Assembly (NCBI RefSeq): GCF_014352875.1
Contig: NZ_CP060695.1
Coordinates: 3,007,501-3,071,500 of the forward strand
Source of the DNA: Polaribacter pectinis
GTDB lineage: Bacteria; Bacteroidota; Bacteroidia; Flavobacteriales; Flavobacteriaceae
DNA: 64,000 nt
Direction of reading: 5' to 3'
Below the pieces are notes generated by a model. It did no database searches, was not told where the DNA came from, and was given only the letters and a program-made list of their open reading frames with translations. The position numbers and the translations under genes were made by a program. Shown one piece after another: positions 17,001 to 25,384 of the stretch. The first letter of the stretch is position 1, and every line of letters starts with the position of its first letter.

Positions 17001-17858
17001 CTATTTCTTACTTCTAAAACTCTCAATAATAACAGTTAATAAAATTAAACTTCCACCAATATAAGTTGCTTGATTAGGTATTTCACTCAAAATAAAATAA
17101 GCAATTATAATTCCAGATATTGGCTGAATACTACTAATAATACTTGCTGTAGAAGCCGAAAAATGTTTTAGAGAATGCACCAACATTGTATGGCCAATTG
17201 CTGTTGTAATTAGCGCTAATAAAATTATATATGGTAACTGACTTTGAAAATTAGACAAATCGCCAAAAAATAATACAGGAAGCAATAAAACACTAACAAT
17301 TAAAGTCTGATAAAACATTAACATACTTCCGTTATAATTTCCAATATGTTGTTTTAAAATTAAGATTCTAATCGCGTAACAAAAGGCAGAGATAACACCT
17401 AAAAGTATTCCTTTTAAATCGGAGTTTTCTAAATTTAATTCTGGTGTTAAAATATACAAGCCAGTTAAAACCAATAATCCTAAAAAAATATGAATTGGAT
17501 TAAATTTCGTTTTTATAAATAGCGGTTCTAAAAAAGCAATAATCACTGGAAAAGTATATATAGAAAGCATTCCAATAGCAACATTAGATAGCTTTAATGC
17601 ATAGAAATAAGTAATCCAATGTGCTGCCATTAAAAAAGCACTTATTAAAAAAGGAGTAAAATTTTTTTGCTGTTTTATCTGTAAATCAACCTTTTTAAAC
17701 TTACAGTAAATAAATAGAAAGACACTTGCAAAAATAGAACGAAACCAGATAATTACTTCTGGAGACATGTTTATATATTTCCCTAAAACTCCAGAAGTGC
17801 TTATAAAAACAGTTGCTAAAAGTAAAAGAGATATATTTTTTATATGTGAGTTTTGCAT
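17001..17858 (-). CDS. DMT-superfamily (EamA) permease
   Basis: A 285-residue inner-membrane protein with about ten hydrophobic helices in two EamA repeats (roughly 8-135 and 148-280), the standard drug/metabolite transporter layout. Conserved pieces include a Trp-rich AAHWITYFYAL in the first half and the IGHTMLVHSLKHFSASTASIISSIQPI region in the second. Substrates of this family range from amino acids and metabolites to drugs, and none can be assigned here. Its start codon shares one base with the end of mfd (17858), so the two are co-transcribed from the mfd side. Confidence 0.88.
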   Translation of the reverse strand: MQNSHIKNISLLLLATVFISTSGVLGKYINMSPEVIIWFRSIFASVFLFIYCKFKKVDLQIKQQKNFTPFLISAFLMAAHWITYFYALKLSNVAIGMLSIYTFPVIIAFLEPLFIKTKFNPIHIFLGLLVLTGLYILTPELNLENSDLKGILLGVISAFCYAIRILILKQHIGNYNGSMLMFYQTLIVSVLLLPVLFFGDLSNFQSQLPYIILLALITTAIGHTMLVHSLKHFSASTASIISSIQPISGIIIAYFILSEIPNQATYIGGSLILLTVIIESFRSKK

Positions 17859-20800
17859 TATATTTTTTGTAAAATATTCAATCCAGTTTTCACTGAATCT
17901 ATTCGAATAAAAGTGATTAATAATCGCAAACCGTTTTTAGTTTCTTTCTCTTTCATAACACAACTTTTTGGGTTTTGCTGCACATATTTTAACATGCGAG
18001 AAAAAGCTTCAGTTTGGTAAAAATCACTTTGTTGATTCGAAACAAAATAGCCAAGCATTCTTTTTTGTTTCAGAATAATTTTCTCTAAACCCAATTCTTT
18101 TGCCAACCATTTTATTCTTACAGAGTCCAACAAATCTTCAACTTGCGTTGGGAATTCGCCAAACCTGTCTGTAATTTCTTTCTCAAAAGTTTGTAATTCT
18201 TCCTCTTTTTCTAAGGTTCCTAATTTGTTGTATAAAGCCAATCTTTCTGTAATTGAATTCACATAATCATCTGGAAAAAGTATTTCGAAATCGGTATCTA
18301 TTTGTACTTCTTTTACATATTCTTTTGGTTTGGAATTATCTGTTGGATATAAATCTGCAAACTCATTTTCTTTCAATTCTTCAATGGCTTCTTGTAATAT
18401 TTTCTGATACGTATCAAAACCAATATCATTAATAAAACCACTTTGTTCACCACCTAATAAATCTCCAGCACCACGAATTTCTAAATCTTTCATGGCAATG
18501 TTAATTCCACTTCCTAAATCAGAAAATAAAACCAAAGCCTCAATTCTTTTTCTGGCATCATCTGTCATCATATGATAAGGTGGAGTAATAAAATAACAAA
18601 AGGCTTTTTTATTAGAACGACCAACTCTACCACGCATTTGATGTAAATCAGACAAACCAAAATTATTCGCATTATTAATGAAAATGGTGTTTGCATTTGG
18701 CACATCTAATCCACTTTCAATAATTGTTGTAGAAACCAAAACATCAAATTCATTGTCCATAAAACCGAGCATTAAACCTTCTAGTTTTTTGCCTTTCATT
18801 TGTCCATGACCAATGCCTATTTTTGCAGAAGGAACCAATCTTTGTAACAAGCCAGCAACTTCTTTTATATTTTCTATTCTATTATGGATAAAGAAAACTT
18901 GGCCTCCTCTTGATATTTCATACGAAATTGCATCTCGAATTACTTCTTCCGAAAAACGAATTACATTACTCTCAATTGGATGTCTATTTGGTGGTGGTGT
19001 TTTTATTACAGATAAATCTCTTGCAGCCATTAAACTAAATTGCAAAGTTCTTGGAATTGGAGTAGCAGTAAGGGTTAACGTATCTACATTTTCTTTTAAA
19101 GTTTTCAGTTTATCTTTTACAGCAACACCAAATTTTTGCTCTTCATCAATAATTAAAAGTCCTAGATCTTTAAACTTTATTCGTTGATTTGTTAGTTGAT
19201 GCGTACCAATAATAATATCTACAGAACCATCATTTACACCATCTATTGCAGCAGTTTTTTGTTTTGCAGTTCTAAACCTGTTTAAATAATCTATTTTAAT
19301 TGGAAAATCTTTTAATCTTTCAGAAAAAGTCTTAAAATGTTGAAAAGCCAAAATAGTTGTAGGCACTAAAATTGCGACTTGTTTTCCATTATCAACAGCT
19401 TTAAAGGCAGCTCTTACAGCAACTTCTGTTTTTCCAAAACCTACATCACCACAAACCAATCTATCCATTGGTTGCTCTTTTTCCATATCATTTTTTACAT
19501 CTTGTGTTGCAGTAAATTGGTCTGGAGTATCTTCATACATAAAACTACCTTCTAATTCATGCTGAATATGTGTATCTGGTCCAAAAGAAAACCCTCTTTG
19601 TAATTTTCTTTTTGCGTATAATTGAATTAAATTAAACGCAATATGTTTAACTCTTGCTTTTGTTTTTTGTTTTATTTTTTTCCAAGCGCCAGAACCTAAT
19701 TTATATATTTTTGGGGCTTTTCCATCTTTCCCATTGAATTTAGAAATCTTGTGAAGAGAGTGAATGCTTACATATAGAATATCACGTTCGCCATAAACCA
19801 ACTTAATGGCTTCTTGCTTTTTACCTTGAACATCAATTTTTTGCAACCCACCAAATTTTCCAATTCCATGATCCATGTGTGTTACATAATCTCCAATTTC
19901 AAGTTTATTTAGATCTTGAAGTGTAATTGCTTGCTTTTTTGCGTAGCCATTTTTCAATCTGAATTTATGATAACGTTCAAAAATTTGATGATCTGTATAA
20001 CAAACTAATTTATTGTCTACATCTACAAAACCCTGGTATAATGGGAAAACGACAGTTTCGTAATGGACATCTTCATCTGCATCATCAAAAATATCATGAA
20101 AACGTTTTGCCTGTTGGTCGTTTGCACAGAAAATATAATTGGTAAAACCAGCTTTGTGATATTCTTCTAAATTTGCAATTAATAAATTAAATTGTTTGTT
20201 AAAAGATGGTTGAGGAATGGTATTAAAACTAATTTCTGCATCTTCTTTATTTTGATTTCCAAAATTCACTAAAGAAAATTCTTCAATCTGATTTTTTATA
20301 AAAGTTCCATCGCAAAATAATTCAGCAGGTTTCGCGTGTTTTATTTCTTTAGATAATTCGTTAAAAGCTTCTTCTGCTTTTTGATAAAATTTATCTAAAT
20401 TTCCTGCCAATAAATCAAGGTTTTTTGAAAAAACAACCGTTTTATCAGCAATATATTTTAAGAAACTTTCTCTACTTTCTTGTAAAGTTTTATTTTCTAC
20501 ATTTGGCATGATAGAAACCTTCTTCATCTTTTCTTTAGAAAGTTGCGTTTCTACATCAAAAGATCTGATACTATCAATTTCATCACCAAAAAACTCAATT
20601 CTGTAAGGCTCCTCGTTCGAAAAAGAAAAGACATCTATAATTCCTCCACGAACAGAAAAATCTCCAGGTTCTGTAACAAAATCAACACGTTTAAATTTGT
20701 ATTCAAACAAGACTTCATTCACAAAATCGAGTGATAAATTTTCGCCAACAGTTACTTTTAATGTATTTTTTTCTAACTCTTTTTTAGTAACTACTTTTTC

Positions 20801-21187
20801 GAAAAGTGCTGTTGGATAGGTTACAATTATTGCAGGTTTTTTACGAGAATTTATTCTGTTTAAAACTTCGGATCGTAATAGAACATTGGCATTATCTGTT
20901 TCTTCAATTTGATAAGGTCTTCTATAAGATCCTGGATAAAAAAGCACATTTTTATCACCTAAAAGTTGCTCTAAATCATTTAGATAATAAGCAGCTTCTT
21001 CTTTGTCATTAAAGATTAAGAGATAGGGTTTGTCTGCTTTTTTAAAAGTTTCTGAAATAACAAAAGACAACGAAGAACCTACCAAATTCGATATTTGAAA
21101 ATGGTTGTTTTCTTGTTGAAGGGCTGTAACAATCTGCGAAACATTCGCAGATTTTTGGTATTGATTTACAATGTTTTGCTTGCTCAA
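17858..21187 (-). CDS. mfd: Transcription-repair coupling factor Mfd
   Basis: A 1109-residue ATP-dependent translocase that removes RNA polymerase stalled at DNA lesions and recruits the UvrABC machinery. The UvrB-like N-terminal region (about 1-340) comes first. The RNA-polymerase-interacting domain follows around GDYVTHMDHGIGKFGG (about 430-446), then the helicase core with Walker A GDVGFGKTE (about 580) and box IIDEEQKFGV (about 680). TATPIPRTLQFS, QMRGRVGRS and a C-terminal TRCF domain (about 960-1060) complete the set. The start is TTG at 21187 with no better ATG nearby. A TACATTTG box on the minus strand (21204-21211) lies 16 bp upstream and supports this start. Confidence 0.97.
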   Translation of the reverse strand: MSKQNIVNQYQKSANVSQIVTALQQENNHFQISNLVGSSLSFVISETFKKADKPYLLIFNDKEEAAYYLNDLEQLLGDKNVLFYPGSYRRPYQIEETDNANVLLRSEVLNRINSRKKPAIIVTYPTALFEKVVTKKELEKNTLKVTVGENLSLDFVNEVLFEYKFKRVDFVTEPGDFSVRGGIIDVFSFSNEEPYRIEFFGDEIDSIRSFDVETQLSKEKMKKVSIMPNVENKTLQESRESFLKYIADKTVVFSKNLDLLAGNLDKFYQKAEEAFNELSKEIKHAKPAELFCDGTFIKNQIEEFSLVNFGNQNKEDAEISFNTIPQPSFNKQFNLLIANLEEYHKAGFTNYIFCANDQQAKRFHDIFDDADEDVHYETVVFPLYQGFVDVDNKLVCYTDHQIFERYHKFRLKNGYAKKQAITLQDLNKLEIGDYVTHMDHGIGKFGGLQKIDVQGKKQEAIKLVYGERDILYVSIHSLHKISKFNGKDGKAPKIYKLGSGAWKKIKQKTKARVKHIAFNLIQLYAKRKLQRGFSFGPDTHIQHELEGSFMYEDTPDQFTATQDVKNDMEKEQPMDRLVCGDVGFGKTEVAVRAAFKAVDNGKQVAILVPTTILAFQHFKTFSERLKDFPIKIDYLNRFRTAKQKTAAIDGVNDGSVDIIIGTHQLTNQRIKFKDLGLLIIDEEQKFGVAVKDKLKTLKENVDTLTLTATPIPRTLQFSLMAARDLSVIKTPPPNRHPIESNVIRFSEEVIRDAISYEISRGGQVFFIHNRIENIKEVAGLLQRLVPSAKIGIGHGQMKGKKLEGLMLGFMDNEFDVLVSTTIIESGLDVPNANTIFINNANNFGLSDLHQMRGRVGRSNKKAFCYFITPPYHMMTDDARKRIEALVLFSDLGSGINIAMKDLEIRGAGDLLGGEQSGFINDIGFDTYQKILQEAIEELKENEFADLYPTDNSKPKEYVKEVQIDTDFEILFPDDYVNSITERLALYNKLGTLEKEEELQTFEKEITDRFGEFPTQVEDLLDSVRIKWLAKELGLEKIILKQKRMLGYFVSNQQSDFYQTEAFSRMLKYVQQNPKSCVMKEKETKNGLRLLITFIRIDSVKTGLNILQKI

Positions 21188-21203
21188 CTCACTAAATTTT
21201 GTA

Positions 21204-21211
21204 CAAATGTA
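21204..21211 (-). promoter_or_regulatory. -7 box for mfd
   Basis: On the minus strand this reads TACATTTG, an exact match to the Bacteroidota TAnnTTTG box, 16 bp before the TTG start of mfd. No TTTG was found at the ideal upstream distance. Confidence 0.5.
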
Positions 21212-21242
21212 AGGTGTAAATCAATAAAAACCCATTAAGAAT

Positions 21243-21272
21243 TTTGTTTTCTTGAAGATTACAATATATTTG
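21243..21272 (+). promoter_or_regulatory. Promoter of the outer-membrane barrel gene
   Basis: TTTG (21243-21246), an 18-bp spacer and TATATTTG (21265-21272) form a good Bacteroidota housekeeping promoter. Transcription would start near 21278, so the in-frame TTG at 21272 lies inside the promoter and the ATG at 21323 is the likely start. Confidence 0.7.
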
Positions 21273-21322
21273 TGAATTATCAGTTTAGTAAACATATAAT
21301 CAATCCCCTAACGAAAACGACA

Positions 21323-21868
21323 ATGAAATTTAAATCTTTAATAATAATATTTTCCTTTCTTACATTATCAATAAGTAGTCAAAATAGTGAAAATAAATGG
21401 ACCTTTGGAGTAAGTCTTGCATCTGCACAGTATAGTACTGATTTTCAAGCGAAAGCTCTTGGAGGTCAGTTTATTTATCAATCTCCAAGATTTAATATTT
21501 CTAAATATATGTTTGCAAATATTACTTTAGATGGTGGTATCTCTACATCAATTGGAGATACTCAAAAATATACAACTTTCGATGGGACATTACGCTATGA
21601 TTTTGGTACTTCAAATAATAATGTAGTTCCATATTTGCTTCTTGGTGGAAGTATAATTAGTGCAGACAGACCAACACCAACATTAAATTTTGGTGCAGGG
21701 AATACCTTTTGGTTTTCAGAAAACTACGGTCTTAATTTGCAATTTATGTATAAATATTCTCAAGATAAATTTGAAAGCCAGTTTTCTCATATTTATACTT
21801 CTGTGGGTTTGGTATATAGTTTTGGGTCTAGATCTATGTTTCCAAGACTATGGAATGAAAATCATTAA
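21323..21868 (+). CDS. Outer-membrane beta-barrel protein (OmpA-type barrel, no OmpA domain)
   Basis: A 181-residue protein with a signal peptide (MKFKSLIIIFSFLTLSISSQ) and alternating beta strands that end in an aromatic-rich strand (SVGLVYSFGS), as expected for an eight-stranded barrel. Its pattern (NFGAGNTFWFSENYGLNLQ, then HIYTSVGLVYSF) parallels the barrel half of the OmpA protein at 30810-32165 ([18 protein letters not shown], then [11 protein letters not shown]). It stops before any TSP3 or peptidoglycan-binding domain. Start at ATG 21323 as judged from the promoter. It is monocistronic. Function is unknown, probably a structural or small-porin role. Confidence 0.78.
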   Translation: MKFKSLIIIFSFLTLSISSQNSENKWTFGVSLASAQYSTDFQAKALGGQFIYQSPRFNISKYMFANITLDGGISTSIGDTQKYTTFDGTLRYDFGTSNNNVVPYLLLGGSIISADRPTPTLNFGAGNTFWFSENYGLNLQFMYKYSQDKFESQFSHIYTSVGLVYSFGSRSMFPRLWNENH

Positions 21869-21893
21869 TTATCTATAGTTTAGATAATATTTT
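21868..21893. terminator. Terminator between barrel and thioredoxin genes
   Basis: ATTATCTA (21868-21875) pairs with TAGATAAT (21881-21888) and is followed by ATTTTTAT. It overlaps the stops of the two convergent genes and plausibly ends the plus-strand barrel transcript. Confidence 0.55.
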
Positions 21894-22346
21894 TATCATT
21901 TTTTTGCTCTTATAATAACCAATTAGTTGAGCATTTATTTCAAAACTTGAATTTAGAATTACTGTTGTAGGATATGCAATTTTTCCATTTGAAGAAGCTA
22001 GTTCATTTGCTAATTCATGCACACCAGTATTTGTTCCAGTAGGTTTATAAACAAATTTCTTTCCTAAAAAAATAATGTCTTTTTTTTCTTCTCCATTTAA
22101 TTTTATGAAATAGAATTGTTCATTTAAAAGTTGGATAATTTCTTCATTTTTAATCGTTGTTTGTTTCATTCCGAAACAAATTTTACACCAATCTGTAGTA
22201 ATAAAAATAACAACAGGTTTTGGTTTTTGCTGATGAATTTTCTCAACTTCAGAAAATGTATAGACATTTAATTTGGCTTCCTTTTTTTGCGAAAAAACAG
22301 CCAAACTTCCGAAGAAAATAAGAAGAAGAAATATTTGTTTCATCAT
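21873..22346 (-). CDS. Periplasmic thioredoxin-fold protein
   Basis: A 157-residue exported thioredoxin-like protein. A signal peptide (MMKQIFLLLIFFGSLAVFSQ) is followed by a thioredoxin fold with the redox site WCKIC (about residues 54-58) and a cis-proline loop AYPTTVIL (about 124). It lies directly downstream of the TonB-dependent receptor gene with no gap (receptor stop at 22347, this start at 22346), so the two are co-transcribed. Inference: it may reduce disulfides or handle metal for the receptor, whose plug carries a CxxC of its own. The family role in general is disulfide exchange; the partner here is not shown. Confidence 0.83.
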   Translation of the reverse strand: MMKQIFLLLIFFGSLAVFSQKKEAKLNVYTFSEVEKIHQQKPKPVVIFITTDWCKICFGMKQTTIKNEEIIQLLNEQFYFIKLNGEEKKDIIFLGKKFVYKPTGTNTGVHELANELASSNGKIAYPTTVILNSSFEINAQLIGYYKSKKMIKILSKL

Positions 22347-24623
22347 TTAAAATATAGTGTAACGTAATCCTAAAAACAGTCTAATTCCTTGGTTAGAAGC
22401 ATAAACATAACTTGGGTCAAAAGTCAATGAGTTTGGATTGTTTTGTGTTGCAGTTGCTTGTCCATTTGCATCAAAAACAACGTCTTTGTCAAAAGGATCA
22501 AAAGAACGAGCAATACTGTTAGAAGCTGGTGTAAAATTTAATAGGTTTTTTACGCCTCCATACAATTCCCAGCTATTGGTAAATTTCTTTGTCACTTGAA
22601 TATTTTGGATGCTAAACCAAGGCGAATTTGCATCTCTTGGATCTGTTTCACTTATTAAAGGAAGTCTCATCGGACCATAAACATTTCCGGTATAATCAAT
22701 AGAAAAATTATAATTAAATTTATAGGAAATAGACCAAACTCCACTAAAACTTTCTGTTAATAATTGTCTTGTTTTTATACCATTTTCTGTTATGGAAACG
22801 TCCATTAAAGTGGCGCCTGCATTTAGTGATAAACCGTTTGTAAATGTAATATCTGTGTTTAAAGAAATTCCTTTAGAAACAGAAAATCCCTCTAAATTTG
22901 CATAAATAATTTTGTTAGGATCTGTTTCGTAATCAGGTAAAATTCTATTGTTGAAATAGGTGTAAAAAGCACTTCCATCTAAAGTAATAAACGCATTTTC
23001 TGTATTAATTTTTTTTACGTAGTTTAGGTTTGCATTCCAAGAAGTTTCTGGGTCTAATTCACCATCAAACTCCACTTCTCTTGCACCAGTTAAAGCTGCA
23101 TGATCTTCTGTGAAAACATTGGCAACTCTAAAACCATTACCAACACTTGCTCTAAAAATATCTGACTTGTCTTTAGAATTCCATTTGTAATTTATTCTTG
23201 GCGAAAAAATACTTCCATGCAAACTATTATAATCCCATCTTGCTCCTAATAATAATTTATTTTGAGTGTTTAGGGCAATTTCATCTTGTATAAAAACACC
23301 TGGTAAATGCGTTGCAGAAGGTTTGTTGGTAATTCCATCTTCTTCGAAAGTGGCAAAAGTGTTATCATCATAAAAAGTATATCTGTAAGCCAAACCTAAC
23401 AATAAATCGTGTTTTTGGGCAAATTTTTTGTTGTACACAAATTGTCCGAAACCAATAACTTGTTCAGCATCATAAGCATCTGTTCCATAAAAAGAATTTT
23501 GATAATGCCCATTTGCACTAAATTGAAAATTAATATTTTCTGAAGTTGGTAATTCGTAAGTTCCAAAAGTTTCCCATCTATTTGTGTAAATACTTTCGCC
23601 ATATTTTATATCAGTTCCTCTAAATTTACGTTCCCAATCCATTTCTCCTCCCCATCTGTCTTCATACACATAACGTCCAGCGATGGTAAAAACTTTATTA
23701 CTTTTTCTTTCAATATTTACTTTGTTAAAAATTGAAATTCTATTTTGAAGCGTTAAATCTGTAAATCCGTCTTTATTATTATCAATTCTATTCTGATAAT
23801 TAAAATAATTAATTCCTAAAAGACCTTGTGTTTTTTCAGACAATTTATAACGCAAACCAATATCTGTATTCACTTCTCCCCAAGAACTCGTTAAAATATC
23901 TGTTGATAAAATTGGTGTGCTCGAAGGTTTTTTTGTGATGATATTTATAATTCCTCCAACAGCTTCAGAACCATATAAAGTAGATGCTGGCCCTTTTACA
24001 ACTTCCACTCTTTCTATTAATGCTTGTGGAATTCCTGTTAAACCATAAACTGTGGAAAGCCCACTTACAATTGGCATTCCATCAATTAAAACAAACGTAT
24101 ATGGTCCTTCTAAACCATTAATATGAATATCGCCAGTGTTACAAACATTGCAATTTAATTGTGGTCGAACTCCGTTTACATTTTGCATCGATTCAAAAAT
24201 GGAAGTTGTAGGATTTTTCTTGAAAAATGTTTTGCTGTAAACTTCAACAGGAACAGGACTTTTCGATTTTGTAACAGGTTTTAAAGTTCCGGAAATTACA
24301 ATTTCTTCCAAAGAACTATTTTCGTTTAAGTTGAAGTTTTTGGTGATTTTTTCATTTCCAGAAAGTATAATTCTTGCTGATTTCGATTCAAAACCAACAG
24401 AACTTGCCACAATTGTATAGGTTCCATTTGGAATATTTTTCAACTCAAAAAAACCTTTTTCGTTAGTTGCAGTTCCTAATTTTGTATTCTTTAAATAGAT
24501 GTTTACAAAAGGTAAAACTTCTCCGTTTGAAATTACTTTACCAGAAACACTATTGTTTTGAGCGTAAGTAGAGATAATTCCGAAGAAAAAAAGACAACTG
24601 ATTTTAATGAAAATTTTTATCAC
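22347..24623 (-). CDS. TonB-dependent outer-membrane receptor, probably for a metal
   Basis: An outer-membrane receptor of 758 residues from GTG 24623. A signal peptide (KIFIKISCLFFFGIISTYAQ) is followed by a carboxypeptidase-like regulatory domain (about 22-105), a plug domain (about 115-235, with VLIDGMPIV, GPASTLYGSEAVGG and IINIITKK) and a 22-strand barrel ending in LFLGLRYTIF. The plug contains LNCNVCNTGDIHINGLEG, a CxxC before the TonB-box-distal loop. The frame also has TTG at 24644, but that codon lies inside a TATATTTG promoter box, so GTG 24623 is preferred. The genes around it (DtxR/MntR-type repressor, ZIP permease, thioredoxin) point to metal or metal-chelate uptake. The substrate is not known. 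Confidence 0.9.
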   Translation of the reverse strand: MIKIFIKISCLFFFGIISTYAQNNSVSGKVISNGEVLPFVNIYLKNTKLGTATNEKGFFELKNIPNGTYTIVASSVGFESKSARIILSGNEKITKNFNLNENSSLEEIVISGTLKPVTKSKSPVPVEVYSKTFFKKNPTTSIFESMQNVNGVRPQLNCNVCNTGDIHINGLEGPYTFVLIDGMPIVSGLSTVYGLTGIPQALIERVEVVKGPASTLYGSEAVGGIINIITKKPSSTPILSTDILTSSWGEVNTDIGLRYKLSEKTQGLLGINYFNYQNRIDNNKDGFTDLTLQNRISIFNKVNIERKSNKVFTIAGRYVYEDRWGGEMDWERKFRGTDIKYGESIYTNRWETFGTYELPTSENINFQFSANGHYQNSFYGTDAYDAEQVIGFGQFVYNKKFAQKHDLLLGLAYRYTFYDDNTFATFEEDGITNKPSATHLPGVFIQDEIALNTQNKLLLGARWDYNSLHGSIFSPRINYKWNSKDKSDIFRASVGNGFRVANVFTEDHAALTGAREVEFDGELDPETSWNANLNYVKKINTENAFITLDGSAFYTYFNNRILPDYETDPNKIIYANLEGFSVSKGISLNTDITFTNGLSLNAGATLMDVSITENGIKTRQLLTESFSGVWSISYKFNYNFSIDYTGNVYGPMRLPLISETDPRDANSPWFSIQNIQVTKKFTNSWELYGGVKNLLNFTPASNSIARSFDPFDKDVVFDANGQATATQNNPNSLTFDPSYVYASNQGIRLFLGLRYTIF

Positions 24624-24641
24624 TTTAAATAAATATTTTGA

Positions 24642-24649
24642 CAAATATA
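24642..24649 (-). promoter_or_regulatory. -7 box for the TonB receptor operon
   Basis: The minus strand reads TATATTTG, an exact TAnnTTTG box. Transcription would start near 24637, so the GTG at 24623 is the first usable start. This box decides against the TTG at 24644. Confidence 0.6.
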
Positions 24650-24653
24650 ATAT

Positions 24654-24677
24654 TATTTTTAGACAAGACTAAAAATA
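24654..24677. promoter_or_regulatory. Palindromic operator candidate for the metal module
   Basis: TATTTTTAG (24654-24662) and CTAAAAATA (24669-24677) form perfect 9-bp arms around a 6-bp centre (ACAAGA). It lies just upstream of the receptor -7 box and between the divergent receptor and repressor genes. Half of it (AGACTAAA) recurs at 24711-24718, right after the repressor gene's own -7 box. Inference: the binding site of the DtxR/MntR-type repressor encoded next door. Confidence 0.55.
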
Positions 24678-24700
24678 TATTTTCATATAAATAAAAAGTT

Positions 24701-24708
24701 TATATTTG
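24701..24708 (+). promoter_or_regulatory. -7 box for the repressor-ZIP operon
   Basis: TATATTTG matches TAnnTTTG exactly and lies 19 bp before the ATG at 24728. No TTTG was seen at the ideal -33 distance. The AGACTAAA half-site just downstream suggests autoregulation. Confidence 0.55.
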
Positions 24709-24727
24709 TAAGACTAAATAAGTACAA

Positions 24728-25384
24728 ATGTTTACGCTTTCGGAAGAAAATTATTTAAAAGCAATTTATCATTTACAGTTAGAGACTGATAAAGGAATTA
24801 GTACGAATGCTATTGCAGAGAAGTTACAAACAAAAGCTTCTTCTGTAACAGATATGATTAAAAAACTATCTGAGAAAAAAGTAGTGGTTTATAAGAAATA
24901 TAAAGGAGTAACTTTAACTTCTTTAGGAAAGAAAACTGGCGCAAATGTTGTGAGAAAACATAGATTGTGGGAGGTTTTTTTGGTCGAAAAACTTAATTTT
25001 TCTTGGGATGAAGTACATGAAGTTGCTGAACAATTAGAGCACATAAAATCATCGAAATTAATAAATCAATTAGATTCTTTTTTGGGTTTTCCAACACACG
25101 ATCCTCATGGAGATCCAATTCCAGATGAAGAAGGGAATTTAAAAACAATAGAGAAGAGTTTATTATCAACTTTAAATAAAAACGAAAGTGGAGTTTGTGT
25201 GGGTGTAGATGATTCTTCATCAGAATTTTTACAGTTTTTAGATAAAAAAAGCATCACTTTAGGAAAACAAATAACCATTTTAGAAAAAGAAGAGTTTGAT
25301 AATTCTTTATCCATTTTAGTTGAAGGGAAAAAATTATCAATATCAAACAAAATAGCAAACAATTTATACATCAAAAAATCATGA
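24728..25384 (+). CDS. DtxR/MntR-family metal-dependent repressor
   Basis: A 218-residue regulator. The N-terminal winged helix (about 1-65: SEENYLKAIYHL, then TNAIAEKLQTKASSVTDMIKKLSEKK) binds DNA. The dimerisation and metal-binding domain (about 66-140) contains the typical VRKHRLWEVFLVEKL, HEVAEQLEHI and FPTHDPHGDPIP. A C-terminal FeoA/SH3-like domain (about 150-215) follows. The family senses Mn(II) or Fe(II) and represses metal uptake genes. Its ATGA stop overlaps the start of the ZIP gene by 4 bp, which makes a regulator-transporter operon, and it is divergent from the TonB receptor. Which metal it senses cannot be read from the sequence. Confidence 0.93.
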   Translation: MFTLSEENYLKAIYHLQLETDKGISTNAIAEKLQTKASSVTDMIKKLSEKKVVVYKKYKGVTLTSLGKKTGANVVRKHRLWEVFLVEKLNFSWDEVHEVAEQLEHIKSSKLINQLDSFLGFPTHDPHGDPIPDEEGNLKTIEKSLLSTLNKNESGVCVGVDDSSSEFLQFLDKKSITLGKQITILEKEEFDNSLSILVEGKKLSISNKIANNLYIKKS

